NCBI GenBank assembly: GCA_003241055.1 | Contig: QFOD01000002.1 | Location: 62,001-126,000, forward strand | Direction: 5' to 3' | Length of the DNA stretch: 64,000 bases | Origin: Roseateles depolymerans | GTDB taxonomy: Bacteria; Pseudomonadota; Gammaproteobacteria; Burkholderiales; Burkholderiaceae_C | In this document: positions 17,202 through 24,794 of the stretch, piece after piece | Layout of the letters: every line of letters begins with the position of its first letter | How positions within the stretch are numbered: the stretch's first letter is position 1 | Made by a program: the position numbers and the translations under genes | Notes under the pieces: model-generated | The model's database searches: none | The model's input: the letters and a program-made list of their open reading frames with translations, nothing else | What the model was told of the DNA's origin: nothing

Positions 17202-17813
17202 TCAGGCCTCGCCAGGCAGCAGCCACTGACGGCGCGCGGCAAACACCGCGCGGGGGTACTCGGGGCGCCCGCGGCTGCCGTTGTAGCGGCCCAGTGCCAT
17301 GAACATGTCGCCCTTCTCTTGGTCGAGATAGTGACGCAGGATCACGCAGCCGAAGCGCAGATTGCTCTGCATGTGAAACAGACGGGCGGCATCGCCGTCG
17401 CCGATCAGCTTGGCCCAGAACGGCATCACCTGCATGTAGCCGCGAGCACCGGCGATGCTGATGGCGTACTTGCGAAAGCCGCTTTCCACCTGGATCAGAC
17501 CCAGCACCAGGCTGGGCTCCAGCCCGGCGCGCTTGGCCTCGTACCAGACGGTCTCGAGAAACTCGATGCGGATCTGGGTCTCGGTCTTGCGCCTCTTCAG
17601 CCGTTCGCTCATCTCGCCCAGCCAGCGCAGGTAGGCCATGCGCGCGTCCACCTGGTCGAAGCGCGGCCGCGGCGGCGCGGCCTGCGCGATGGAGGCGGTC
17701 AGCGCCGAGCGCATCGCGTCGGCCAGGGGTTCTTCGACCTGGGCGCCGGCCCGGGCCAGGCCGGGCACGGCCAGCAGCAGGGCCAGCGCGCCGCGGCGGG
17801 TCAGCGGGCTCAA
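17202..17813 (-). CDS. Lytic transglycosylase (SLT domain), exported
   Basis: 203 aa. It cleaves the MurNAc-GlcNAc bond of peptidoglycan. A signal peptide with an RR pair (MSPLTRRGALALLLAVPGLARA) precedes a helical part. The SLT fold has the catalytic Glu in LGLIQVESGFRKYAIS, followed by GARGYMQVMPFW and LGRYNGS. The start is TTG at 17813, sharing bases with the proS stop (TTGA), and it is the only start that leaves a complete leader. This implies translational coupling to proS. Confidence 0.9.
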   Translation of the reverse strand: MSPLTRRGALALLLAVPGLARAGAQVEEPLADAMRSALTASIAQAAPPRPRFDQVDARMAYLRWLGEMSERLKRRKTETQIRIEFLETVWYEAKRAGLEPSLVLGLIQVESGFRKYAISIAGARGYMQVMPFWAKLIGDGDAARLFHMQSNLRFGCVILRHYLDQEKGDMFMALGRYNGSRGRPEYPRAVFAARRQWLLPGEA

Positions 17814-19555
17814 AGCTTCAGCTGGCCCTTCAGATGGGCCAGCACATCGGCCACGGCCAGCTTGGTCGCGGCCTCGTCACGGCGGCCCTGGTACTCGACC
17901 TGACCCTCCTTGAGGCCACGGTCCGACAGCACCACGCGATGCGGCACGCCAATCAACTCCCAATCGGCAAACATCGCGCCGGGGCGCTCGCCACGGTCGT
18001 CCAGCAGCACGTCCACGCCCAGCGCTTTCAGCTCGCCGTACAGCTGCTCGGCGGCAGCCTTCACGTCCTCGCTGCGGTCCATGCCGATCGGACAGATCAC
18101 CACCGTGAACGGGGCGATGCTGTCCGGCCAGACGATGCCACGGCCGTCGTGGTTCTGCTCGATGGCCGCGCCCAGGATGCGCGTGACGCCGATGCCGTAG
18201 CAACCCATCTCCATCAGCTTGGGCTTGCCGTTCTCGTCGAGGAAGGTCGCATTCATCGCGGCCGAGTACTTGGTGCCGAGATAGAACACATGGCCCACCT
18301 CGATGCCGCGCTGGATGGCCAGCACGCCCTTGCCATCGGGCGAAGGATCGCCCTCGACGACATTGCGGATGTCGGCCACCAGATCGGGTTCCGCCAGATC
18401 GCGGCCCCAGTTGGCGCCGATGAGGTGGTAGTCCGCCTCGTTGGCCCCACAGACGAAATCGGCCATCTGCGCCACGGTACGGTCCGCCACCACCTTGACG
18501 GGCTTCTTCAGGCCGATGGGGCCGAGGTAGCCCGGCTTGCAGCCGAAGTACTCGTCGATCTCGGCGGTGGTCGCGAAGCGGAAGCCGCCCTTCAGGCCCT
18601 CGATCTTGCCGGCCTTGACCTCGTTGAGTTCGTGGTCGCCACGCACCAGCAGCAGCCAGACCTGGGTCTTCACGATGGCCCCGTGCTCGTCGAGTTCGTC
18701 GGTGGCCAGCACCAAGGACTTCACCGTCTGAGTCAGCGGCAGACCGAGATGGGCCGCAACGTCCTCGCAGGTGCTCTTGCCCGGCGTGGCAGCCTTGGCC
18801 AGCGCCTGCGTCGCCGCAGCACGCTCGCCCTGCGGGGCCAGTGCCTCGGCCAGCTCGATGTTGGCCGCGTAGTCGCTGGTCGGGCAGTAGATGATGGCGT
18901 CCTCGCCCGTCTCGGCGATCACCTGGAATTCATGCGAGCGGTCGCCACCGATGGCACCGGTGTCCGCCGCCACCGCGCGGTACTGCAGGCCCAGTCGATC
19001 GAAGATATTGCAATAGGCCGCGTACATGTTCTCGTAACTGCGACCAGCGCTCTCCACGTCGCGATCGAAGGAATACGCGTCCTTCATCGTGAACTCGCGG
19101 CCCCGCATCACGCCAAAGCGCGGACGGCGCTCATCGCGGAACTTGGTCTGGATGTGATAGAAATTTTTCGGCAGCTGGCGGTAGCTGCGCAGCTCCTGGC
19201 GGGCAATGTCGGTGACGACCTCTTCGCTGGTCGGCTGGATGATGAAGTCGCGGCCGTGGCGGTCCTTCACCCGCAGCAGTTCGGGGCCCATCTTGTCGAA
19301 GCGACCGGTTTCCTGCCAGAGCTCGGCAGGCTGCACCACCGGCATCAGCAACTCCACGGCGCCGGCCGCATTCATCTCGTCACGAATGATGGCCTCGACC
19401 TTGCGGATCACGCGCAGGCCCATGGGCATGTAGTTGTAGATGCCCGCACCCAGGCGCTTGATCATGCCCGCGCGCATCATCAGCTTGTGGCTGACGATCT
19501 CCGCATCGGCGGGCGCTTCCTTGAGGGTGGAGACGAAGAACTGGGTGGCTTTCAT
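17810..19555 (-). CDS. proS: Prolyl-tRNA synthetase (bacterial type with editing domain)
   Basis: 581 aa class II synthetase. The start MKATQFFVSTLKEAPADAE at 19555 is the family terminus. An upstream extension to 19621 is not supported. Motif 1 lies near LGAGIYNYMPMGLRV, motif 2 near KFRDERRPRFGVMRGREF and motif 3 near GCYGIGVTRI. The long insertion between motifs 2 and 3 (residues about 230-400) is the YbaK-like editing domain that hydrolyses Ala-tRNA(Pro). A terminator-like hairpin sits in its leader (19594-19613). Confidence 0.97.
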   Translation of the reverse strand: MKATQFFVSTLKEAPADAEIVSHKLMMRAGMIKRLGAGIYNYMPMGLRVIRKVEAIIRDEMNAAGAVELLMPVVQPAELWQETGRFDKMGPELLRVKDRHGRDFIIQPTSEEVVTDIARQELRSYRQLPKNFYHIQTKFRDERRPRFGVMRGREFTMKDAYSFDRDVESAGRSYENMYAAYCNIFDRLGLQYRAVAADTGAIGGDRSHEFQVIAETGEDAIIYCPTSDYAANIELAEALAPQGERAAATQALAKAATPGKSTCEDVAAHLGLPLTQTVKSLVLATDELDEHGAIVKTQVWLLLVRGDHELNEVKAGKIEGLKGGFRFATTAEIDEYFGCKPGYLGPIGLKKPVKVVADRTVAQMADFVCGANEADYHLIGANWGRDLAEPDLVADIRNVVEGDPSPDGKGVLAIQRGIEVGHVFYLGTKYSAAMNATFLDENGKPKLMEMGCYGIGVTRILGAAIEQNHDGRGIVWPDSIAPFTVVICPIGMDRSEDVKAAAEQLYGELKALGVDVLLDDRGERPGAMFADWELIGVPHRVVLSDRGLKEGQVEYQGRRDEAATKLAVADVLAHLKGQLKL

Positions 19556-19593
19556 GGCGGGGCGGTGCGCAGGCTCGGGCCTGTCAAAACGAA

Positions 19594-19613
19594 GGCCGGG
19601 TGAAAACCCGGCC
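19594..19613 (-). promoter_or_regulatory. Terminator-like hairpin in the proS leader
   Basis: Perfect 8-bp stem GGCCGGGT / ACCCGGCC with a four-base loop. On the minus strand it is followed by TTCGTTTT and lies about 40 bp upstream of the proS start, between divergent proS and rppH. Confidence 0.5.
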
Positions 19614-19714
19614 GATGTCACGTCAAAACCTTGGAAATCTTCGGGTTAGCGAGGGCAATTCCACAAGGGCGGCCCGATGCAATAATCGGTCCAACTAGAG
19701 ATTCGAGGTTGATT

Positions 19715-20302
19715 ATGCTCGACCGTGAAGGCTTCCGCCCCAACGTCGGCATCATCCTGCTCAACCAGCGCAATGAGGTGTTCTGGGGCAAACGCATCCG
19801 CACCCATTCCTGGCAGTTCCCGCAAGGGGGCATCAAGCACGGCGAAACGCCTGAGCAGGCGATGTTCCGAGAGCTCCACGAAGAAGTGGGACTCACTCCC
19901 GAGCATGTACGCATCGTCGCGCGAACGCGCGACTGGCTGCGCTATGAGGTGCCCGAGCACTTCATACGGCGCGATGCGCGCGGGCACTACAAAGGTCAGA
20001 AGCAGATCTGGTTCCTGCTCCAGATGCTCGGCCGCGACTGCGACATGAACCTGCGCGCCACCGATCACCCCGAGTTCGATGCCTGGCGCTGGAACGACTA
20101 CTGGGTGCCGCTGGAGGCCGTCATCGAGTTCAAGCGCGGCGTCTACGAGATGGCATTGACGGAGCTCGCCCGCTTCCTGCCGCGCATCAGTCACCACAAC
20201 CGCTACCTGCGCGCCGGCATGAGACCGACGCATCGGGAGGCCCGGCATGGCGGCGGCATGGACATGGCCGTTCCACCCGATGGTGAGCCGCCACGCTCCT
20301 AA
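19715..20302 (+). CDS. rppH: RNA pyrophosphohydrolase RppH
   Basis: 195 aa Nudix hydrolase that removes pyrophosphate from the 5' end of mRNA and so starts decay. The start MLDREGFRPNVGIILLN at 19715 has GAGG six bases upstream; the open frame to 19631 is not needed. The Nudix box covers residues 38-60, from GGIKHGETPEQ to ELHEEVGL. The C-terminal tail beyond about residue 160 is basic and Gly/Pro rich. Its TAA stop overlaps the TAG stop of convergent proB. Confidence 0.95.
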   Translation: MLDREGFRPNVGIILLNQRNEVFWGKRIRTHSWQFPQGGIKHGETPEQAMFRELHEEVGLTPEHVRIVARTRDWLRYEVPEHFIRRDARGHYKGQKQIWFLLQMLGRDCDMNLRATDHPEFDAWRWNDYWVPLEAVIEFKRGVYEMALTELARFLPRISHHNRYLRAGMRPTHREARHGGGMDMAVPPDGEPPRS

Positions 20303-21414
20303 CGCAGCACCAGGTTGTCGCGATGGATGAGTTCGGGCTCGGCGGCATAGCCGAGCACGGCCTCGAAGTCTGACGAGGGCCGTCGCGCAATCAGACGCGC
20401 CTCAGCAGCCGAGTAGTTCGCCAGGCCCCGCGCCACCTCATCGCCCGAGGGCGCGAGCACCGCGATCACCTCGCCACGATTGAAGTCGCCGCGAACATCG
20501 GTCACGCCGATGGGTAGCAGGCTCTTGCCTTCGTCGCGCAGCTTGGCCACAGCCCCCGCATCGACACAGACCGACCCATGCAACTGAAGGTGGTCGACCA
20601 TCCACTGCTTGCGCGCCGCCAGCTTGGGCGTCGCCGCGTGCAGCGCGGTGCCAATCGCCTCACCGGCCGCCAATCGCAACAACACGTCGGGCTCACGACC
20701 CCAGGCAATCACGGTGCCCGCGCCACTGCCTGCTGCCCGCTTGGCCGCCAGGATCTTGGTCAACATGCCGCCACGCCCCAGGCTTGAGCCAGCGCCACCT
20801 GCCATCTGTTCCAGCGCCGGATCCCCGGCCACCGCGTCGGCGACAAAGCGCGCATCGGGGTTCTTGCGCGGGTCGGCCGAATACAGGCCGCGCTGGTCCG
20901 TCAGGATCACCAACGCATCCGCTTCGACCAGGTTGGCCACCAGCGCGCCCAGCGTGTCGTTGTCGCCGAACTTGATCTCGTCGTTGACGACCGTGTCGTT
21001 CTCGTTGATGACCGGCAGCACCCGGTGGGCCAGCAGGGTCAGCAGCGTCGAGCGCGCATTCAGGTAACGCTCACGATCCGCCAGATCGGCATGAGTCAGC
21101 AGCACCTGGGCACTCGCCAGCCCTTGCGCACGCAACTGGCTCTCGTACATCTGCGCCAGCCCCATCTGCCCCACGGCGGCGGCGGCCTGCAATTCGTGCA
21201 GCTCCTTGGGGCGCACGGCCCAGCCCAGACGCTTCATGCCCTCGGCAATCGCGCCGCTGGACACCATCACCACCTCACGCCCCTCGGCCGCCAATGCGGC
21301 GAGCTGCCTGCTCCAGTTCGCGATCGCCTCGGCATCGACACCCCGCCCCTCGTTGGTCACGAGGCTGGAGCCGACCTTGACGACGATGCGCCGCGCGCTG
21401 GAGAGGAGACTCAT
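20299..21414 (-). CDS. proB: Glutamate 5-kinase
   Basis: 371 aa. It phosphorylates glutamate in the first step of proline synthesis. The amino acid kinase domain opens RRIVVKVGSSLVTNEG and contains VINENDTVVNDEIKFGDNDTL and the GRGGMLTKI loop. A C-terminal PUA domain runs from about residue 275. The gene overlaps the obgE stop by 4 bp (ATGA), so it is translated with obgE. Proline feedback inhibition is expected from family knowledge. Confidence 0.97.
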   Translation of the reverse strand: MSLLSSARRIVVKVGSSLVTNEGRGVDAEAIANWSRQLAALAAEGREVVMVSSGAIAEGMKRLGWAVRPKELHELQAAAAVGQMGLAQMYESQLRAQGLASAQVLLTHADLADRERYLNARSTLLTLLAHRVLPVINENDTVVNDEIKFGDNDTLGALVANLVEADALVILTDQRGLYSADPRKNPDARFVADAVAGDPALEQMAGGAGSSLGRGGMLTKILAAKRAAGSGAGTVIAWGREPDVLLRLAAGEAIGTALHAATPKLAARKQWMVDHLQLHGSVCVDAGAVAKLRDEGKSLLPIGVTDVRGDFNRGEVIAVLAPSGDEVARGLANYSAAEARLIARRPSSDFEAVLGYAAEPELIHRDNLVLR

Positions 21415-22475
21415 TCGGTAACGGCAGGCGGATCGAAACGGACGTCGGGCTCAACGATGACGCGCTGCTCGGCGGCGACATGGTCGTAGATCGCATGGAT
21501 CAGCGGCTGGCAGCCCTCGCGGGTCAGCGCCGAGATCTCGAAGACCGGCCCCTTCCACTTGTAGCGCTTGATGAAGTCCTTCACCCGGGCCGCACGCTCC
21601 TCCTCGGGCACCATGTCCAGCTTGTTGAGCACCAGCCAGCGCGGCTTGGCGTACAGCTCAGGGTCGTACTTCTTCAGCTCGGCCACGATGGCCTTCGCCT
21701 CCTTCACCGGATCCACCTCGGGATCGAACGGGGCAAGATCCACCACATGCAGCAGCAGCCGCGTGCGCTGCAGGTGACGCAGGAACTGGTGACCCAGACC
21801 GGCGCCTTCGGCTGCCCCCTCGATCAGGCCGGGAATGTCGGCCACCACAAAGCTCTTTTCGGGCCCGACGCGCACCACGCCCAGATTCGGATGCAGGGTC
21901 GTGAACGGATAGTCGGCCACCTTGGGTCGCGCATTGGACACCGCGGTGATCAGCGTGGATTTACCTGCGTTGGGCTGCCCCAGCAGACCCACATCGGCCA
22001 GCACGCGCAACTCCAGACGCACCTTCTTGATCTCGCCCGGCCAGCCCGGCGTCTTTTGACGCGGCGCGCGGTTGGTGGAGGTCTTGAAATGCAGATTGCC
22101 GAAGCCGCCGTCGCCGCCCTTGCAGATCAGGATGCGCTCACCCGGCTCTAGCAACTCGCCAATGACGGTCTCGGTTTCTAGGTCGGTGATGATGGTGCCG
22201 ACCGGCATGCGCAGCACGATGTCGTCCGCCGCAGCACCAAAGCAATCCGAGCCGCGCCCCGCCTCACCGTTGCGCGCCTCATGGCGGCGCGCATAGCGGT
22301 AGTCGATCAGCGTGTTCAGATTGCGATCAGCCTCGGCCCAGACGCTGCCGCCCTTGCCGCCATCGCCGCCGTCGGGCCCACCGAAGGGGATGAATTTTTC
22401 GCGGCGAAAGCTCGCGCAGCCGGCACCACCGTTACCGGCGGCGACATCGATGGTGGCTTCGTCAACGAATTTCAT
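21411..22475 (-). CDS. obgE: Obg family GTPase (CgtA/ObgE)
   Basis: 354 aa GTPase linked to 50S maturation and the stringent response. The glycine-rich Obg fold opens MKFVDEATIDVAAGNGGAG. The G domain has G1 GQPNAGKSTLI, G3 DIPGLIEGAAEG and G4 LNKLD. The C-terminus is short compared with the E. coli protein. It lies downstream of rplU-rpmA with a terminator between and is coupled to proB. Confidence 0.97.
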   Translation of the reverse strand: MKFVDEATIDVAAGNGGAGCASFRREKFIPFGGPDGGDGGKGGSVWAEADRNLNTLIDYRYARRHEARNGEAGRGSDCFGAAADDIVLRMPVGTIITDLETETVIGELLEPGERILICKGGDGGFGNLHFKTSTNRAPRQKTPGWPGEIKKVRLELRVLADVGLLGQPNAGKSTLITAVSNARPKVADYPFTTLHPNLGVVRVGPEKSFVVADIPGLIEGAAEGAGLGHQFLRHLQRTRLLLHVVDLAPFDPEVDPVKEAKAIVAELKKYDPELYAKPRWLVLNKLDMVPEEERAARVKDFIKRYKWKGPVFEISALTREGCQPLIHAIYDHVAAEQRVIVEPDVRFDPPAVTE

Positions 22476-22540
22476 GGCTGATGGGCCATCGTAATGGCAG
22501 GTTGCAAGCCCTGCCCCCGCGATGCGGCGGGCCGGGCTTC

Positions 22541-22572
22541 AGAAATGACAAAGCCCCGGCAGACCGGGGCTT
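22541..22572 (-). terminator. Intrinsic terminator after rpmA
   Basis: Stem AAGCCCCGG / CCGGGGCTT (arms 22551-22559 and 22564-22572), followed on the minus strand by TTTGTCATTTC. It separates rplU-rpmA from obgE-proB. Confidence 0.7.
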
Positions 22573-22609
22573 GGGCTCGCGGGTGGAAGAACCACCCTCG
22601 ATACGCTGC

Positions 22610-22876
22610 TTACTCGGCAGCGATGGGGGTCACGACCACGGTCGAACGGTTGTTCGCACCCTTGACCGTGAAGGACACCTCGCCGTCCACCAGGGCGAAC
22701 AGCGTGTGATCCTTGCCCGTGCCGACGTTCGTGCCCGCGTGGAAACGCGTGCCGCGCTGACGCACGATGATCGAACCGGCGGAAATCACTTGACCGCCGA
22801 AAACCTTGACGCCCAGCATCTTGGGCTTGGAGTCGCGGCCGTTCCGAGTGGAACCGCCGCCCTTTTTCTGTGCCAT
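22610..22876 (-). CDS. rpmA: 50S ribosomal protein L27
   Basis: 88 aa, full length. It begins MAQKKGGGSTRNGRDS and contains LGVKVFGGQ and RQRGTRFHAG. The N-terminal tail reaches the peptidyl transferase centre. The Firmicutes-type cleavable leader is absent, as expected. It lies 35 bp after rplU in the same operon. Confidence 0.98.
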   Translation of the reverse strand: MAQKKGGGSTRNGRDSKPKMLGVKVFGGQVISAGSIIVRQRGTRFHAGTNVGTGKDHTLFALVDGEVSFTVKGANNRSTVVVTPIAAE

Positions 22877-22911
22877 GAATTAGCTCCTGAAATGTGGCGA
22901 AAGACGGCTGC

Positions 22912-23223
22912 TTAGCCGTTGACCGCGCTGATTTGCAGCTCGGTGTAGTTCTGGCGATGGCCTTGGCTCTTCTTGTAGTGCTTGCGACGACGCAGCTTGA
23001 AGATGCGAACCTTGTCGTGCTTGCCGTGAGCAACGACCGTGGCCTTGACCGTGGCGCCGGCGATCAGCGGGGCGCCAACCTTCAACTCGGCGCCGTTGCC
23101 GACTGCCAGAACCTGGTCGAGCGTGACTTCGGCGCCGACTTCGGCGTCCAGCAGCTCAACCTTGAGCTTGTCGCCAGCAGCAACCTTGTACTGCTTGCCG
23201 CCGGTTTTGATGACCGCGTACAT
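22912..23223 (-). CDS. rplU: 50S ribosomal protein L21
   Basis: 103 aa, full length: MYAVIKTGGKQYKVAAGDKL and the C-terminal KLRRRKHYKKSQGHRQ, which contacts 23S rRNA. It is the first gene of rplU-rpmA, preceded by a leader of about 125 nt with a candidate promoter at 23361-23389. Confidence 0.98.
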   Translation of the reverse strand: MYAVIKTGGKQYKVAAGDKLKVELLDAEVGAEVTLDQVLAVGNGAELKVGAPLIAGATVKATVVAHGKHDKVRIFKLRRRKHYKKSQGHRQNYTELQISAVNG

Positions 23224-23360
23224 GTGTTTCCTTTCGCACCTTTCGGCGCATCACCCTGGGCTCGAGCAGAAATTCCGCGCTCGCCGGGCCTTTTTGTGTG
23301 GTGGGGTCTTCCCTCTGCAACCCGTCAAGCCAAAGGAAGCCAGGAGGCAAAGAGCCAAAC

Positions 23361-23389
23361 AGTTTAGCTGATGCGGCGTATCAAGGCAA
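23361..23389 (-). promoter_or_regulatory. Candidate rplU-rpmA promoter
   Basis: On the minus strand: TTGCCT (23389-23384), a 17-bp spacer, and TAAACT (23366-23361). The predicted leader to the rplU ATG is about 130 nt. Confidence 0.45.
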
Positions 23390-23468
23390 CCCGCCCTCAC
23401 AAGGGCATGCATCAAGGCACGTCGCCATCAGAGGGCCCATGCGCCAGCGTCAACGACGGCAGCGTTTC

Positions 23469-23474
23469 TATAAT
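23469..23474 (+). promoter_or_regulatory. Candidate -10 element of ispB
   Basis: A perfect TATAAT 28 bp upstream of the ispB GTG start. The -35 region (about 23446-23452) matches poorly. Confidence 0.45.
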
Positions 23475-23502
23475 CGCCTGATCCCTAGCTTGAGAGTCCA
23501 GC

Positions 23503-24498
23503 GTGAGCGTCGAGTCTGCCTCGCCCCGTACCCAAGTTGCCGAGGTACTCGATCTGCTCGCCGCCGAGATGGCGCAGGTTGATGCCGTCATCGCGCAACG
23601 CCTGAGTTCCGACGTGGCCCTGATCACCCAGATCGGCCAGTACATCGTCCATGCGGGCGGCAAGCGCATGCGCCCCAAGCTCGTGCTGCTGTTCGCCAAC
23701 GCGCTGGGCTTTGACAGGCACGAGCGATTCGAGCTGGCTGCCGTCGTCGAGTTCATCCACACGGCAACGCTGCTGCACGACGATGTCGTCGATGAGTCCT
23801 CGCTGCGCCGAGGCAAGCCCACGGCCAACGCGCTGTTCGGCAACGCCGCGAGCGTACTGGTGGGCGACTTTCTCTACTCCCGCGCATTCCAGATGATGGT
23901 GTCGGTCGACCGCATGCGCGTCCTGGAAGTGCTGGCCGAGGCCACGAATGTGATCGCGGAGGGCGAGGTCCTGCAGCTGATGAACATGCATGACCCCGAC
24001 ATCACGGTAGACGCCTACCTGCGTGTGATCCGCTTCAAGACCGCCAAGCTGTTCGAGGCCAGCGCACGCCTGGGCGCCGTGCTGGCAGGCGCAAGCGCCG
24101 AAATCGAGGACGCCTGCGCAGCCTACGGACGCGCCCTGGGCACGGCATTCCAACTAATCGACGACGTGCTGGACTACGAAGGCGACACGCAGGAGCTGGG
24201 CAAGAACATCGGCGACGATCTTCGCGAAGGCAAGACGACGCTGCCCCTGCTGATTGCAATGGAGCGAGGCACACCTGACCAACGCGCGCTGCTGCGTCAT
24301 GCCATCGAGCACGGCGAGCAGGAGCGCCTGCAGGACATCGTGCAGATCGTGCGAGACACCGGCGCCCTTGAATCGACGCGCGAGGCAGCCCGCAACGAAG
24401 CCCGCCATGCAGCAGACTGCTTAAAGTTGCTGCCTCAGAACAAATGGACAAAAAGTCTGCTAGAATTTTCGTTTCAGTCAGTTGAGCGGCACTCTTAA
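23503..24498 (+). CDS. ispB: Polyprenyl diphosphate synthase (octaprenyl type)
   Basis: 331 aa trans-prenyltransferase. It makes the long isoprenoid side chain of ubiquinone. The first Asp-rich motif is LLHDDVVDESSLRRG and the second is QLIDDVLDYEGD. GGKRMRPKL and GNAASVLVGDFLYSRAF are typical. The start is GTG at 23503, about the expected distance from the first helix. It is divergent from rplU, a common pairing in proteobacteria, and followed by tRNA-Pro. Chain length (C40) is inferred from the family, not seen. Confidence 0.93.
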   Translation: MSVESASPRTQVAEVLDLLAAEMAQVDAVIAQRLSSDVALITQIGQYIVHAGGKRMRPKLVLLFANALGFDRHERFELAAVVEFIHTATLLHDDVVDESSLRRGKPTANALFGNAASVLVGDFLYSRAFQMMVSVDRMRVLEVLAEATNVIAEGEVLQLMNMHDPDITVDAYLRVIRFKTAKLFEASARLGAVLAGASAEIEDACAAYGRALGTAFQLIDDVLDYEGDTQELGKNIGDDLREGKTTLPLLIAMERGTPDQRALLRHAIEHGEQERLQDIVQIVRDTGALESTREAARNEARHAADCLKLLPQNKWTKSLLEFSFQSVERHS

Positions 24499-24517
24499 GC
24501 CACAAAAACAGACAAAT

Positions 24518-24594
24518 CGGGGTGTAGCTTAGCCTGGTAGAGCGCTACGTTCGGGACGTAGAGGCCGGAGGTTCGAATCCTCTCACCCCGACCA
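24518..24594 (+). tRNA. tRNA-Pro(CGG)
   Basis: 77-nt cloverleaf with genome-encoded CCA. The acceptor pairs CGGGGTG (24518-24524) with CACCCCG (24584-24590), followed by ACCA. The anticodon stem is CTACG/CGTAG with loop TTCGGGA, giving anticodon CGG at 24552-24554, which reads CCG. The T-loop is TTCGAAT. It lies 19 bp after ispB. Confidence 0.97.
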
Positions 24595-24615
24595 GGATTC
24601 ACTCTCATGTGAGAA

Positions 24616-24650
24616 ACGACAAAGCCCCTTTCGAGGGGCTTTGTCGTTTT
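24616..24650 (+). terminator. Strong intrinsic terminator after tRNA-Pro
   Basis: A 14-bp perfect stem (arm ACGACAAAGCCCCT) with a TTCG tetraloop, then a T run. Confidence 0.9.
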
Positions 24651-24794
24651 CGCCGCCCGCAGTCAGCAAATTCGCCGGCACGCTCCGAATTTGCCGTGAC
24701 TTGCCAGCGCTCCTCCCGGCACATCCCGACCGAGGCACCTGGCAGCGGCTGGCACAATCAGCGGCAGCCCTAAGCCCCGAGAGAACGTCCTTCC

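Noticed and set aside
17834..19603. A 589-codon open frame antisense to proS
   Set aside because: Same antisense artefact; proS is unambiguous on the other strand.
24518..24594. tRNA-Pro as a phage or island attachment site
   Set aside because: No integrase gene and no duplicate of the tRNA 3' end follow; the tRNA is followed by a plain terminator and pilB.
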